From Flectonema sp. DT1601 (Eukaryota > Euglenozoa > Diplonemea > Diplonemida > Diplonemidae): a stretch of 64,000 nucleotides of DNA. Both the position numbers and the translations under genes were made by a program. The number at the start of each line of letters is the position of its first letter. Position 1 is the first letter of the stretch. This document shows positions 32,596-44,309 of this stretch, piece after piece. The notes beneath the pieces are model-generated. The model saw only the letters and a list, made by a program, of their open reading frames with translations, did not search any database and was not told the DNA's origin. The stretch covers positions 372,001 through 436,000 of the forward strand of contig OZ025824.1 in assembly GCA_964019425.1 (NCBI GenBank), given 5' to 3'.

Positions 32596-32848
32596 TTTAA
32601 TTTGGGTTGGTTGTTGTTTTTATTTGTTTTAATCAAAAGCTTTGCAACAGGAAAGGGAATATAAACATAAAATTATTTACAACATTTAGCTTACTAAAAA
32701 CAACCGACAGAGCTCGAACGGTCAACGAACCGTCTCCCTTATATCCCCCCCCTTCCAATAAACACAAACACATTCATTCATTCCTGTTATTACCCAACAT
32801 TCTCATTTTTTTATATCAATCCTGTGTGGCAAAACACCAAAAAAAAAA

Positions 32849-32884
<36 letters not shown>

Positions 32885-34559
32885 GGATAACAACAAGATC
32901 ACAACACGTCACGTTTCAGTGTGTTCTCATCCCGGCTATGCAGCCCACACTTTCCTTGTTCAGTTTTCTTTCTTTGTTTTTTTTTTTTTTTGTCGACAGC
33001 GTTGCCTTTCGACAAACAGCCGGTAAGCAAAAAAAAAAGAAAAAAAACAACGAAAACCAAATCACTGTTTCAACTGAGATGTCAAACCAAAGCACAACTA
33101 AATCCAAGCAACGTTAAGGTGTGTGTGTCGTGTAATTATTTTGGATCCCGTGAGAGCAAATCACGGGTGGGAAAGGCAGGTTGCTAAGAATTAGTTGCGG
33201 CTTGACGATCTCGAGACCATTTAGGGGGGGAGAGGGAGGAGCAGAGCAGAGGAGGACCTGCGTCACAGGGGACAAGATTTAGAACAACCAATCGAGACGC
33301 CCATCACGTTCCTCCTTTGCATAAAAAGGAGTTGGGGAGGAGAGGTAATTGTATTAGTTAGGAGACACATAAAAAACAAAAGTGAAGTGACACAATATAC
33401 ATAATAAACGTATTATCGTGATAACCTTACGGCGAAACCAGCGCAATTAATTAATCAACGTGGCTCGCACACGCCATCACACTTCCCTTGATGGGAGCGT
33501 TAAGAGCAAAAACAAACAAAACAAAAAAAACGGACGGACAGGGTTGGGGGAAAAGAATATTCGCGTTCATCGAGATTTGCCAGATGCAGTGTTTGCCGAA
33601 CAAAGCTCAGCATCGAGTACATTAACCTGAACAAACCCCGTATGGACGATAACCGGATTGTGAAGATATGGATATATGTAATATAATATAAGAAAAAAAC
33701 AACAACAACTTCTCATAAGCACGGAATGGCAACATCAAAATATCACCACTACTACACCAACAGGACGACACATCATGTAATCCAATCCGATGCTTGTTTA
33801 AGTTGTTGTCGTCGCCGTCGTCGTCGTTGTCGTTGTCGTTTTCGTTGTCGTTGATGACGATGACGATGACGATGACGATGATCGACTCGAATAAAAGGCC
33901 AGCTCGCTCTGCTGCATTCAACAGAAAAGGTTGTTAGTCGTTGAGTCTTAAGACGGATTCTTTGCATGCATGAAAAAAGCATTCTCAGAGCACAGGGGTG
34001 AAAAAAAAAGAAAAAGCAAAAAGAATAGAAAAAATAAACAAAATAAAACCATGAGAGAGAAGGTTGGTGAGAGATATTCACATGCCGACAGGTTTGGTTT
34101 GGTTTGCTGCAGGTCAACTGCCGAATGAAGAGTATTCAGGTTTTGGTAGTCGACAAAGCGCCAACTGGATACAGTTTTGCATGCGATTTCTCTGCCATCT
34201 TAGTGTTTTCGTTGAAAGTGATTTGATTTGATTGCCTGCCCGAATAGAATATTTTGCGAACGTCTCGGAATTCCCCGAATTCTGAATTCCGAGGAGATGT
34301 TCTCGTGTGACAATTCCGTTTATTAAATTAAACAACCCATTACTTGACAACACACACACACACACCACAACACAAGAGTTGGGCTTCTAGTTCGGTTAGG
34401 AGAACACCTCTTCCGAGGGATTACGAGAATAAGAAATCACCAACCCAAAGACAGACCGTCCTTGCCAGACAACTATTTCCAAATGATTCTCAAAGTGTTG
34501 ATTAAGAAGATAAGGCACAGGCACACCAAAACAAAAAAAGGCACATTTCAAATACCCTC

Positions 34560-35387
34560 CTACTGAAAGGCCGCCTCCTTGAGAGCACAGTTGTGGCATC
34601 CTCCCCTGCCGCACGGAGGAATGCAACCTGCTCCTCCTCCTCCTCCATTCTGACTTGGACCCTGAAACGTCTTCGGGCACCAGTCGTCAACACACTCTCC
34701 CTTCAGGACCTTGCATTGCTTGCGATCCGGGTGCTCGCACTTGTCAACCGGATGGTCAGAGCAGTTCACACCATCTGCGGACATCGATACGAACATCAAC
34801 TTCACGTTCGAATCGATGTCAATTCTCTCCTGCTCGTTATTTGCAAGCTGCTTTCTAAATGTCATGAACTTGTGCGATTCCTCACCCGCATCGCTGATGA
34901 ACTTCGGACCGCACTGCGAAGGAGTCCAACCGTTGGTCACCAGGTAGTTCGAGAAATCCTCATTCAATCCAACCTCACATCCCGAGCACTTGTAAACGTT
35001 CACATACACGTCGCACTTCTGCACTGCCGGGTCATTCGTGCACCACATTTTCATAAACGAGTTCGCCGCAATGTTCCATGTCGGGATGTAAGCGGCGTTC
35101 CCCAACTGAGATTCAGGCACGTCGAAGAATCTGGAACCAGTGGTTGCAGTGTCAATCCACCCAGGCATGTGGTTCCCTACGAACCCACCCCCAACAGGGA
35201 GCACTACCGGGGCTGCGCTCACCGTCGCCGTGCTGATCGTCGGCGCCGGTCCAAAAAGCATCGCAAACGAAACTCCTCCTTTCATCTTATCCTCTACGAT
35301 GTGCTGCACGGCAGGCGAGTCTTGTTGTGGTTGGGCATGGGCCGCAACGAACACGGAAGCGACAAGGGCTGCTGCGATGGTCTTCAT
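34560..35387 (-). CDS. Secreted cysteine-rich protein, array copy 4
   Basis: Protein identical to copies 1 and 2. The unit's TAA tract to the right of the gene (upstream in the direction of transcription) is the longest of the array (12 repeats). Confidence 0.85.
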   Translation of the reverse strand: MKTIAAALVASVFVAAHAQPQQDSPAVQHIVEDKMKGGVSFAMLFGPAPTISTATVSAAPVVLPVGGGFVGNHMPGWIDTATTGSRFFDVPESQLGNAAYIPTWNIAANSFMKMWCTNDPAVQKCDVYVNVYKCSGCEVGLNEDFSNYLVTNGWTPSQCGPKFISDAGEESHKFMTFRKQLANNEQERIDIDSNVKLMFVSMSADGVNCSDHPVDKCEHPDRKQCKVLKGECVDDWCPKTFQGPSQNGGGGGAGCIPPCGRGGCHNCALKEAAFQ

Positions 35388-35642
35388 TTTAATTTGGGTT
35401 GGTTGTTGTTTTTATTTGTTTTAATCAAAAGCTTTGCAACAGGAAAGGGAATATAAACATAAAATTATTTACAACATTTAGCTTACTAAAAACAACCGAC
35501 AGAGCTCGAACGGTCAACGAACCGTCTCCCTTATATCCCCCCCCTTCCAATAAACACAAACACATTCATTCATTCCTGTTATTACCCAACATTCTCATTT
35601 TTTTATATCAATCCTGTGTGGCAAAACACCAAAAAAAAAAAA

Positions 35643-35681
<39 letters not shown>

Positions 35682-37350
35682 GGATAACAACAAGATCACA
35701 ACACGTCACGTTTCAGTGTGTTCTCATCCCGGCTATGCAGCCCACACTTTCCTTGTTCAGTTTTCTTTCTTTGTTTTTTTTTTTTTTTGTCGACAGCGTT
35801 GCCTTTCGACAAACAGCCGGTAAGCAAAAAAAAAAGAAAAAAAACAACGAAAACCAAATCACTGTTTCAACTGAGATGTCAAACCAAAGCACAACTAAAT
35901 CCAAGCAACGTTAAGGTGTGTGTGTCGTGTAATTATTTTGGATCCCGTGAGAGCAAATCACGGGTGGGAAAGGCAGGTTGCTAAGAATTAGTTGCGGCTT
36001 GACGATCTCGAGACCATTTAGGGGGGGAGAGGGAGGAGCAGAGCAGAGGAGGACCTGCGTCACAGGGGACAAGATTTAGAACAACCAATCGAGACGCCCA
36101 TCACGTTCCTCCTTTGCATAAAAAGGAGTTGGGGAGGAGAGGTAATTGTATTAGTTAGGAGACACATAAAAAACAAAAGTGAAGTGACACAATATACATA
36201 ATAAACGTATTATCGTGATAACCTTACGGCGAAACCAGCGCAATTAATTAATCAACGTGGCTCGCACACGCCATCACACTTCCCTTGATGGGAGCGTTAA
36301 GAGCAAAAACAAACAAAACAAAAAAAACGGACGGACAGGGTTGGGGGAAAAGAATATTCGCGTTCATCGAGATTTGCCAGATGCAGTGTTTGCCGAACAA
36401 AGCTCAGCATCGAGTACATTAACCTGAACAAACCCCGTATGGACGATAACCGGATTGTGAAGATATGGATATATGTAATATAATATAAGAAAAAAACAAC
36501 AACAACTTCTCATAAGCACGGAATGGCAACATCAAAATATCACCACTACTACACCAACAGGACGACACATCATGTAATCCAATCCGATGCTTGTTTAAGT
36601 TGTTGTCGTCGCCGTCGTCGTCGTTGTCGTTGTCGTTGTCGTTTTCGTTGATGACGATGACGATGACGATGATCGACTCGAATAAAAGGCCAGCTCGCTC
36701 TGCTGCATTCAACAGAAAAGGTTGTTAGTCGTTGAGTCTTAAGACGGATTCTTTGCATGCATGAAAAAAGCATTCTCAGAGCAGAGGGGTGAAAAAAAAA
36801 GAAAAAGCAAAAAGAATAGAAAAAATAAACAAAATAAAACCATGAGAGAGAAGGTTGGTGAGAGATATTCACATGCCGACAGGTTTGGTTTGGTTTGCTG
36901 CAGGTCAACTGCCGAATGAAGAGTATTCAGGTTTTGGTAGTCGACAAAGCGCCAACTGGATACAGTTTTGCATGCGATTTCTCTGCCATCTTAGTGTTTT
37001 CGTTGAAAGTGATTTGATTTGATTGCCTGCCCGAATAGAATATTTTGCGAACGTCTCGGAATTCCCCGAATTCTGAATTCCGAGGAGATGTTCTCGTGTG
37101 ACAATTCCGTTTATTAAATTAAACAACCCATTACTTGACAACACACACACACACACCACAACACAAGAGTTGGGCTTCTAGTTCGGTTAGGAGAACACCT
37201 CTTCCGAGGGATTACGAGAATAAGAAATCACCAACCCAAAGACAGACCGTCCTTGCCAGACAACTATTTCCAAATGATTCTCAAAGTGTTGATTAAGAAG
37301 ATAAGGCACAGGCACACCAAAACAAAAAAAGGCACATTTCAAATACCCTC

Positions 37351-38178
37351 CTACTGAAAGGCCGCCTCCTTGAGAGCACAGTTGTGGCATCCTCCCCTGC
37401 CGCACGGAGGAATGCAACCTGCTCCTCCTCCTCCTCCATTCAGACTTGGACCCTGAAACGTCTTCGGGCACCAGTCGTCAACACACTCTCCCTTCAGGAC
37501 CTTGCATTGCTTGCGATCCGGGTGCTCGCACTTGTCAACCGGATGGTCAGAGCAGTTCACACCATCTGCGGACATCGATACGAACATCAACTTCACGTTC
37601 GAATCGATGTCAATTCTCTCCTGCTCGTTATTTGCAAGCTGCTTTCTAAATGTCATGAACTTGTGCGATTCCTCACCCGCATCGCTGATGAACTTCGGAC
37701 CGCACTGCGAAGGAGTCCAACCGTTGGTCACCAGGTAGTTCGAGAAATCCTCATTCAATCCAACCTCACATCCCGAGCACTTGTAAACGTTCACATACAC
37801 GTCGCACTTCTGCACTGCCGGGTCATTCGTGCACCACATTTTCATAAACGAGTTCGCCGCAATGTTCCATGTCGGGATGTAAGCGGCGTTCCCCAACTGA
37901 GATTCAGGCACGTCGAAGAATCTGGAACCAGTGGTTGCAGTGTCAATCCACCCAGGCATGTGGTTCCCTACGAACCCACCCCCAACAGGGAGCACTACCG
38001 GGGCTGCGCTCACCGTCGCCGTGCTGATCGTCGGCGCCGGTCCAAAAAGCATCGCAAACGAAACTCCTCCTTTCATCTTATCCTCTACGATGTGCTGCAC
38101 GGCAGGCGAGTCTTGTTGTGGTTGGGCATGGGCCGCAACGAACACGGAAGCGACAAGGGCTGCTGCGATGGTCTTCAT
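37351..38178 (-). CDS. Secreted cysteine-rich protein, array copy 5 (Q to L variant)
   Basis: Identical to the other intact copies except for one residue: GPSLNGGGG replaces GPSQNGGGG near residue 248, from an A/T change at about 37442. This unit also differs in the GTC/GAC tract and at a C/G site near 36784, and has the shortest TAA tract (6). It is the most distinct interior copy. Confidence 0.85.
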   Translation of the reverse strand: MKTIAAALVASVFVAAHAQPQQDSPAVQHIVEDKMKGGVSFAMLFGPAPTISTATVSAAPVVLPVGGGFVGNHMPGWIDTATTGSRFFDVPESQLGNAAYIPTWNIAANSFMKMWCTNDPAVQKCDVYVNVYKCSGCEVGLNEDFSNYLVTNGWTPSQCGPKFISDAGEESHKFMTFRKQLANNEQERIDIDSNVKLMFVSMSADGVNCSDHPVDKCEHPDRKQCKVLKGECVDDWCPKTFQGPSLNGGGGGAGCIPPCGRGGCHNCALKEAAFQ

Positions 38179-40128
38179 TTTAATTTGGGTTGGTTGTTGT
38201 TTTTATTTGTTTTAATCAAAAGCTTTGCAACAGGAAAGGGAATATAAACATAAAATTATTTACAACATTTAGCTTACTAAAAACAACCGACAGAGCTCGA
38301 ACGGTCAACGAACCGTCTCCCTTATATCCCCCCCCTTCCAATAAACACAAACACATTCATTCATTCCTGTTATTACCCAACATTCTCATTTTTTTATATC
38401 AATCCTGTGTGGCAAAACACCAAAAAAAAAAAAATAATAATAATAATAATAACGGATAACAACAAGATCACAACACGTCACGTTTCAGTGTGTTCTCATC
38501 CCGGCTATGCAGCCCACACTTTCCTTGTTCAGTTTTCTTTCTTTGTTTTTTTTTTTTTTTGTCGACAGCGTTGCCTTTCGACAAACAGCCGGTAAGCAAA
38601 AAAAAAAGAAAAAAAACAACGAAAACCAAATCACTGTTTCAACTGAGATGTCAAACCAAAGCACAACTAAATCCAAGCAACGTTAAGGTGTGTGTGTCGT
38701 GTAATTATTTTGGATCCCGTGAGAGCAAATCACGGGTGGGAAAGGCAGGTTGCTAAGAATTAGTTGCGGCTTGACGATCTCGAGACCATTTAGGGGGGGA
38801 GAGGGAGGAGCAGAGCAGAGGAGGACCTGCGTCACAGGGGACAAGATTTAGAACAACCAATCGAGACGCCCATCACGTTCCTCCTTTGCATAAAAAGGAG
38901 TTGGGGAGGAGAGGTAATTGTATTAGTTAGGAGACACATAAAAAACAAAAGTGAAGTGACACAATATACATAATAAACGTATTATCGTGATAACCTTACG
39001 GCGAAACCAGCGCAATTAATTAATCAACGTGGCTCGCACACGCCATCACACTTCCCTTGATGGGAGCGTTAAGAGCAAAAACAAACAAAACAAAAAAAAC
39101 GGACGGACAGGGTTGGGGGAAAAGAATATTCGCGTTCATCGAGATTTGCCAGATGCAGTGTTTGCCGAACAAAGCTCAGCATCGAGTACATTAACCTGAA
39201 CAAACCCCGTATGGACGATAACCGGATTGTGAAGATATGGATATATGTAATATAATATAAGAAAAAAACAACAACAACTTCTCATAAGCACGGAATGGCA
39301 ACATCAAAATATCACCACTACTACACCAACAGGACGACACATCATGTAATCCAATCCGATGCTTGTTTAAGTTGTTGTCGTCGCCGTCGTCGTCGTTGTC
39401 GTTGTCGTTTTCGTTGTCGTTGATGACGATGACGATGACGATGACGATGATCGACTCGAATAAAAGGCCAGCTCGCTCTGCTGCATTCAACAGAAAAGGT
39501 TGTTAGTCGTTGAGTCTTAAGACGGATTCTTTGCATGCATGAAAAAAGCATTCTCAGAGCACAGGGGTGAAAAAAAAAGAAAAAGCAAAAAGAATAGAAA
39601 AAATAAACAAAATAAAACCATGAGAGAGAAGGTTGGTGAGAGATATTCACATGCCGACAGGTTTGGTTTGGTTTGCTGCAGGTCAACTGCCGAATGAAGA
39701 GTATTCAGGTTTTGGTAGTCGACAAAGCGCCAACTGGATACAGTTTTGCATGCGATTTCTCTGCCATCTTAGTGTTTTCGTTGAAAGTGATTTGATTTGA
39801 TTGCCTGCCCGAATAGAATATTTTGCGAACGTCTCGGAATTCCCCGAATTCTGAATTCCGAGGAGATGTTCTCGTGTGACAATTCCGTTTATTAAATTAA
39901 ACAACCCATTACTTGACAACACACACACACACACCACAACACAAGAGTTGGGCTTCTAGTTCGGTTAGGAGAACACCTCTTCCGAGGGATTACGAGAATA
40001 AGAAATCACCAACCCAAAGACAGACCGTCCTTGCCAGACAACTATTTCCAAATGATTCTCAAAGTGTTGATTAAGAAGATAAGGCACAGGCACACCAAAA
40101 CAAAAAAAGGCACATTTCAAATACCCTC

Positions 40129-40956
40129 CTACTGAAAGGCCGCCTCCTTGAGAGCACAGTTGTGGCATCCTCCCCTGCCGCACGGAGGAATGCAACCTGC
40201 TCCTCCTCCTCCTCCATTCTGACTTGGACCCTGAAACGTCTTCGGGCACCAGTCGTCAACACACTCTCCCTTCAGGACCTTGCATTGCTTGCGATCCGGG
40301 TGCTCGCACTTGTCAACCGGATGGTCAGAGCAGTTCACACCATCTGCGGACATCGATACGAACATCAACTTCACGTTCGAATCGATGTCAATTCTCTCCT
40401 GCTCGTTATTTGCAAGCTGCTTTCTAAATGTCATGAACTTGTGCGATTCCTCACCCGCATCGCTGATGAACTTCGGACCGCACTGCGAAGGAGTCCAACC
40501 GTTGGTCACCAGGTAGTTCGAGAAATCCTCATTCAATCCAACCTCACATCCCGAGCACTTGTAAACGTTCACATACACGTCGCACTTCTGCACTGCCGGG
40601 TCATTCGTGCACCACATTTTCATAAACGAGTTCGCCGCAATGTTCCATGTCGGGATGTAAGCGGCGTTCCCCAACTGAGATTCAGGCACGTCGAAGAATC
40701 TGGAACCAGTGGTTGCAGTGTCAATCCACCCAGGCATGTGGTTCCCTACGAACCCACCCCCAACAGGGAGCACTACCGGGGCTGCGCTCACCGTCGCCGT
40801 GCTGATCGTCGGCGCCGGTCCAAAAAGCATCGCAAACGAAACTCCTCCTTTCATCTTATCCTCTACGATGTGCTGCACGGCAGGCGAGTCTTGTTGTGGT
40901 TGGGCATGGGCCGCAACGAACACGGAAGCGACAAGGGCTGCTGCGATGGTCTTCAT
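40129..40956 (-). CDS. Secreted cysteine-rich protein, array copy 6
   Basis: Protein identical to copies 1, 2 and 4. It is the first copy in the direction of transcription. Its upstream side is the partial seventh unit, so it retains about 620 bp of the same upstream sequence as the other copies before the unique flank begins. Confidence 0.85.
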   Translation of the reverse strand: MKTIAAALVASVFVAAHAQPQQDSPAVQHIVEDKMKGGVSFAMLFGPAPTISTATVSAAPVVLPVGGGFVGNHMPGWIDTATTGSRFFDVPESQLGNAAYIPTWNIAANSFMKMWCTNDPAVQKCDVYVNVYKCSGCEVGLNEDFSNYLVTNGWTPSQCGPKFISDAGEESHKFMTFRKQLANNEQERIDIDSNVKLMFVSMSADGVNCSDHPVDKCEHPDRKQCKVLKGECVDDWCPKTFQGPSQNGGGGGAGCIPPCGRGGCHNCALKEAAFQ

Positions 40957-41664
40957 TTTAATTTGGGTTGGTTGTTGTTTTTATTTGTTTTAATCAAAAG
41001 CTTTGCAACAGGAAAGGGAATATAAACATAAAATTATTTACAACATTTAGCTTACTAAAAACAACCGACAGAGCTCGAACGGTCAACGAACCGTCTCCCT
41101 TATATCCCCCCCCTTCCAATAAACACAAACACATTCATTCATTCCTGTTATTACCCAACATTCTCATTTTTTTATATCAATCCTGTGTGGCAAAACACCA
41201 AAAAAAAAAAAATAATAATAATAATAATAATAATAATAACGGATAACAACAAGATCACAACACGTCACGTTTCAGTGTGTTCTCATCCCGGCTATGCAGC
41301 CCACACTTTCCTTGTTCAGTTTTCTTTCTTTGTTTTTTTTTTTTTTTGTCGACAGCGTTGCCTTTCGACAAACAGCCGGTAAGCAAAAAAAAAAGAAAAA
41401 AAACAACGAAAACCAAATCACTGTTTCAACTGAGATGTCAAACCAAAGCACAACTAAATCCAAGCAACGTTAAGGTGTGTGTGTCGTGTAATTATTTTGG
41501 ATCCCGTGAGAGCAAATCACGGGATAGGAAAGGCAGGTTGCTAAGAATTAGTTGCGGCTTGACGATCTCGAGACCATTTTAGAAGATTATAAGCAAGACT
41601 TTATTAAACTTCTATCTTAATCTTGACATAATGTCGTAAGTTATTTTTGAATCTGCCTTAGGAT

Positions 41665-42438
41665 TCAAGGATATTGCAGTTGAATTTTTTTTTTCATACT
41701 TTCAGTTAGTTCCGGATGCCAAACATCAACAATAAATGTTAAACGAGTAGAGTCCGTTTGACTCTTAACAGAGTGTTCATAAGAGTCGTCAAACACGAAC
41801 CATGCATGAGGAGGTGTTTTATGTGATTCAGTTGCAACTCTTATACTAGAATCATCAGAAGAGATAATTGGAAATTGACATCGGAGACGAGTATTGGTAG
41901 CGCCACAATGAGGAGTGATATTGAACTCACCAGTTAGTCTGGAGAAGAATACATTTGAAAATGAAGTGCCATTCATCACAACCTGTTGGTCAATTCCGAA
42001 TAGAATGTGAGTTAATAAAGTATTTAACTCCGGTACAACAGTTGGTATTATAGTTCCTTGGTTACACAAAAATGATGTTTCCCAAAAGCCATCTGATACT
42101 AAGTTAGGAGATCCCTGCCACGAAATATCCAAATTTTCAAAATCGATTGCCCGAACTATCTCTGCTGCTTTGCTTAACCACTTCACATAAGCAAACGGTA
42201 GGTCATTTATAAACCAAACTGGAGAAGCAGTGATTCCAGAGATATTCAATACTGATGCGTTTTGCACAGTCTTGTCAGCTAGTAACCCTTTATCATTAAC
42301 ACATCGTATACAGTCAGGGTTTCCGCATGAGACACTTTCTATTGTTTTAGTTTTTGATTTATAATTCAAAACGAGTGGAACTGCAAAAGCGATCAACAAA
42401 ACAGCGTAAGCTATACATTCAGTTGATGTTTCGTTCAT
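41665..42438 (-). CDS. Membrane aspartyl/asparaginyl beta-hydroxylase-like protein
   Basis: A 257-residue, type II-like membrane protein: a hydrophobic segment at residues 10-25 (AYAVLLIAFAVPLVLNY) follows a short N terminus. The C-terminal 120 residues match the ASPH hydroxylase domain, an Fe(II)/2-oxoglutarate enzyme that hydroxylates Asp/Asn in secreted EGF-like domains. The key residues are visible: FSRLTGEFNITPHCGATNTRL with the first iron His, then FVFDDSYEHSV with the second, and TRLTFIVDVWHPELTESMK with the Arg that binds 2-oxoglutarate. ASPH enzymes use only two His ligands, and both are present. A CIRC motif after the membrane segment may be structural. The substrate is unknown. The 5'UTR is about 9 nt after a CTCAAACAG acceptor. 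Confidence 0.85.
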   Translation of the reverse strand: MNETSTECIAYAVLLIAFAVPLVLNYKSKTKTIESVSCGNPDCIRCVNDKGLLADKTVQNASVLNISGITASPVWFINDLPFAYVKWLSKAAEIVRAIDFENLDISWQGSPNLVSDGFWETSFLCNQGTIIPTVVPELNTLLTHILFGIDQQVVMNGTSFSNVFFSRLTGEFNITPHCGATNTRLRCQFPIISSDDSSIRVATESHKTPPHAWFVFDDSYEHSVKSQTDSTRLTFIVDVWHPELTESMKKKIQLQYP

Positions 42439-42590
42439 TGATTATGACTGTTTGAGAATATGAGAATTACTAATTTATATTAAGACATGATCAATATTAT
42501 AAATGACATCAACGGTACCGTCGTAGAAAGTATTTAATAACTACTTGTGATAGAAGGTGAGTATTGTTGTTGTTTTTGTTTTTTTTTTTT

Positions 42591-43643
42591 CTATTTCTTC
42601 TTTGGAAGTCTTCCGAGTGCTCTCCAACCAGACTCAGCGTTATTCCTAGCTGACGAGAGAGAGTATTTATGAACTTGTCTAAGATGAGAAATTGTAGTGG
42701 AAATAGGAGTATCAGTAACTTCTTGAAAGTCACACTCATGACAAGTTGCTGTCTCTGTTGTTGATGTTGCAATGTAACCAGACACAGTAGAATCATCTAA
42801 TTTATGAGCTATTGATAAGTGATGACGAAGATCAGATTGCCAACTATCTCGTTCCACACGAGAGAATGAAACACTACAACCGGTAGATACTCTAACTGGA
42901 CAGAGAACTGTTGGTTCAGATATTTTTAATTCACTTCGAGGTCTCTTTGATACTTTCTTATCATCATTTAATAACAGATCTGGTATGTTATTAGAATCAA
43001 CAACATGTACTCTCCTAGACCCTTGACTAATAGGTCCACTACCTGGACTGCTACCAGTAGGACTATTCTGTACTGATGATGTTACAATTGATATGCCTTG
43101 CTGTGGGGAAGGTAACGATGATGAAACTGATTGTAAAACTTGTCTTTGCCTTGAATGAATGACACCCAATCCTCTTGCTGTGGATGATTGCTTTGTTGTA
43201 TGTCTTTTTAGTACTGTTGCATTGGCTTTTTCTTGTTTTCTCTCTTCTTTATCAAGAAGTTGAGAAAGGTCAAAGGCAGGGACTGAACTCGATAAATCAT
43301 TAGTAGCAGCAGTTGATTTTAATATGGAAGAATCACAAAACATATCCAAAGGATTATATATTCCTAATTGATGTATTGAGTAGTCGGATTCTAGTGGGGT
43401 AACTGATGCAGTTGTTGTTTCTTTCTCTTTGTAATACAAGTCAATTAACATCTTCTCCCACTCACTCCCCTTCCCTCGACGTCGTTCGATCAAATCCGAA
43501 CCCCAATCCGGATTCACGATTGCCGTTGCTATTGCCAAGACTCGATCTTCTTGGGTTAAAGTTGAAAATACTGTTTCGGTTAATTCTTTGTGTTCTTGAA
43601 TTCTCCATCTCTGTGGTCGCACATATTGAGGTACCTGTTCCAT
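42591..43643 (-). CDS. Protein with two C2H2-like zinc fingers
   Basis: A 350-residue protein. The N-terminal 70 residues are helical and charged. The middle (about 110-240) is a low-complexity Ser/Gln/Pro linker. The C terminus has two zinc-finger-like units with Cys-Cys/His-His spacing: a first with CPV..GC..(R)HHLSIAH and a second with CHECDF..ISHLRQVH. The spacing is unusual for classical C2H2, so nucleic-acid binding is only suggested. The tail ends in a basic LPKKK. No family recognised. The start is well supported by CTAACTCTTCAG 7 nt before the ATG. Confidence 0.6.
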   Translation of the reverse strand: MEQVPQYVRPQRWRIQEHKELTETVFSTLTQEDRVLAIATAIVNPDWGSDLIERRRGKGSEWEKMLIDLYYKEKETTTASVTPLESDYSIHQLGIYNPLDMFCDSSILKSTAATNDLSSSVPAFDLSQLLDKEERKQEKANATVLKRHTTKQSSTARGLGVIHSRQRQVLQSVSSSLPSPQQGISIVTSSVQNSPTGSSPGSGPISQGSRRVHVVDSNNIPDLLLNDDKKVSKRPRSELKISEPTVLCPVRVSTGCSVSFSRVERDSWQSDLRHHLSIAHKLDDSTVSGYIATSTTETATCHECDFQEVTDTPISTTISHLRQVHKYSLSSARNNAESGWRALGRLPKKK

Positions 43644-44309
43644 TGGATCCCTGAAGAGTTAGAAAACTATTAAAGATTACCCTCACTCACATAAATAATA
43701 AATAACAATCACATTGACATCAGACCTGTGTGTGAAGAACTTTATAAAAGATACCCTACTCCATGATGAATTATATCAACTGTAGGTTACTATAAAACAA
43801 AAACTTAACTAAAATTGGATTTTTTTGGGGGTGTAGGTCGTTGAGAAACGCAAAAAGAACCCAAAATTTTAAAAAAAGAATTGTGAATTGTCGATTCCAA
43901 GTAAGATCAGAACGGCGTAGGAGTAGGTCTGCCAGCTTAGCTCTACATCACCAGACACAACTAGTGGTTCAATCTAAAGTATAGATGAATCACTTTTGTT
44001 GACATAAAACTGTCATCTCAGATAAATCAAAGCCTCCGTATTGGAACACATCCATGAACATGAATATCAAAGGAAAATATTTTTTCCGAGTATCGTAAAC
44101 AACACCAATTCCATGAGGAGAAGCCAGAATGGAAACAAAAAAAAAAAAAGAATCGGAAAACTTGTTATTTTATCAACCAACTGCAACAGTTTTTCTTTTT
44201 CGTTTTTTTTTTTTTTTTTCTTTCTTTTTTTTTTTCTCTCTCTCTCTCTCCCCACTACTAACCAATACCATAATTATAAACTGAATTAGACTATGACAGG
44301 ATCTGAGAA
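43644..44309. other. Intergenic, no gene seen
   Basis: 666 bp of mixed composition with an A run at 44138-44151 and T runs and a TC tract at 44204-44250. A stretch at about 43905-43985 is less AT-rich but I could not fold it into a known RNA. Confidence 0.5.

Larger units (their letters stand above)
24420..41579 (-). repeat. Tandem array of six 2.78-kb units, each with one secreted-protein gene
   Basis: Six head-to-tail units with a period of 2778-2791 bp, near-identical over their whole length. A seventh, partial unit of about 430 bp at the right end (41148-41579) is broken off where the flank begins at AGAAGATTATAAGC. Each unit contains an 828-bp gene and about 1.95 kb of non-coding DNA. 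Length differences come mostly from a (TAA)n tract (7, 9, 9, 11, 12, 6 and 9 copies from left to right) and a GTC/GAC-rich tract. The outermost units carry private variants, while interior copies are almost identical. This indicates recent amplification or active homogenisation by unequal exchange. Confidence 0.97.
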
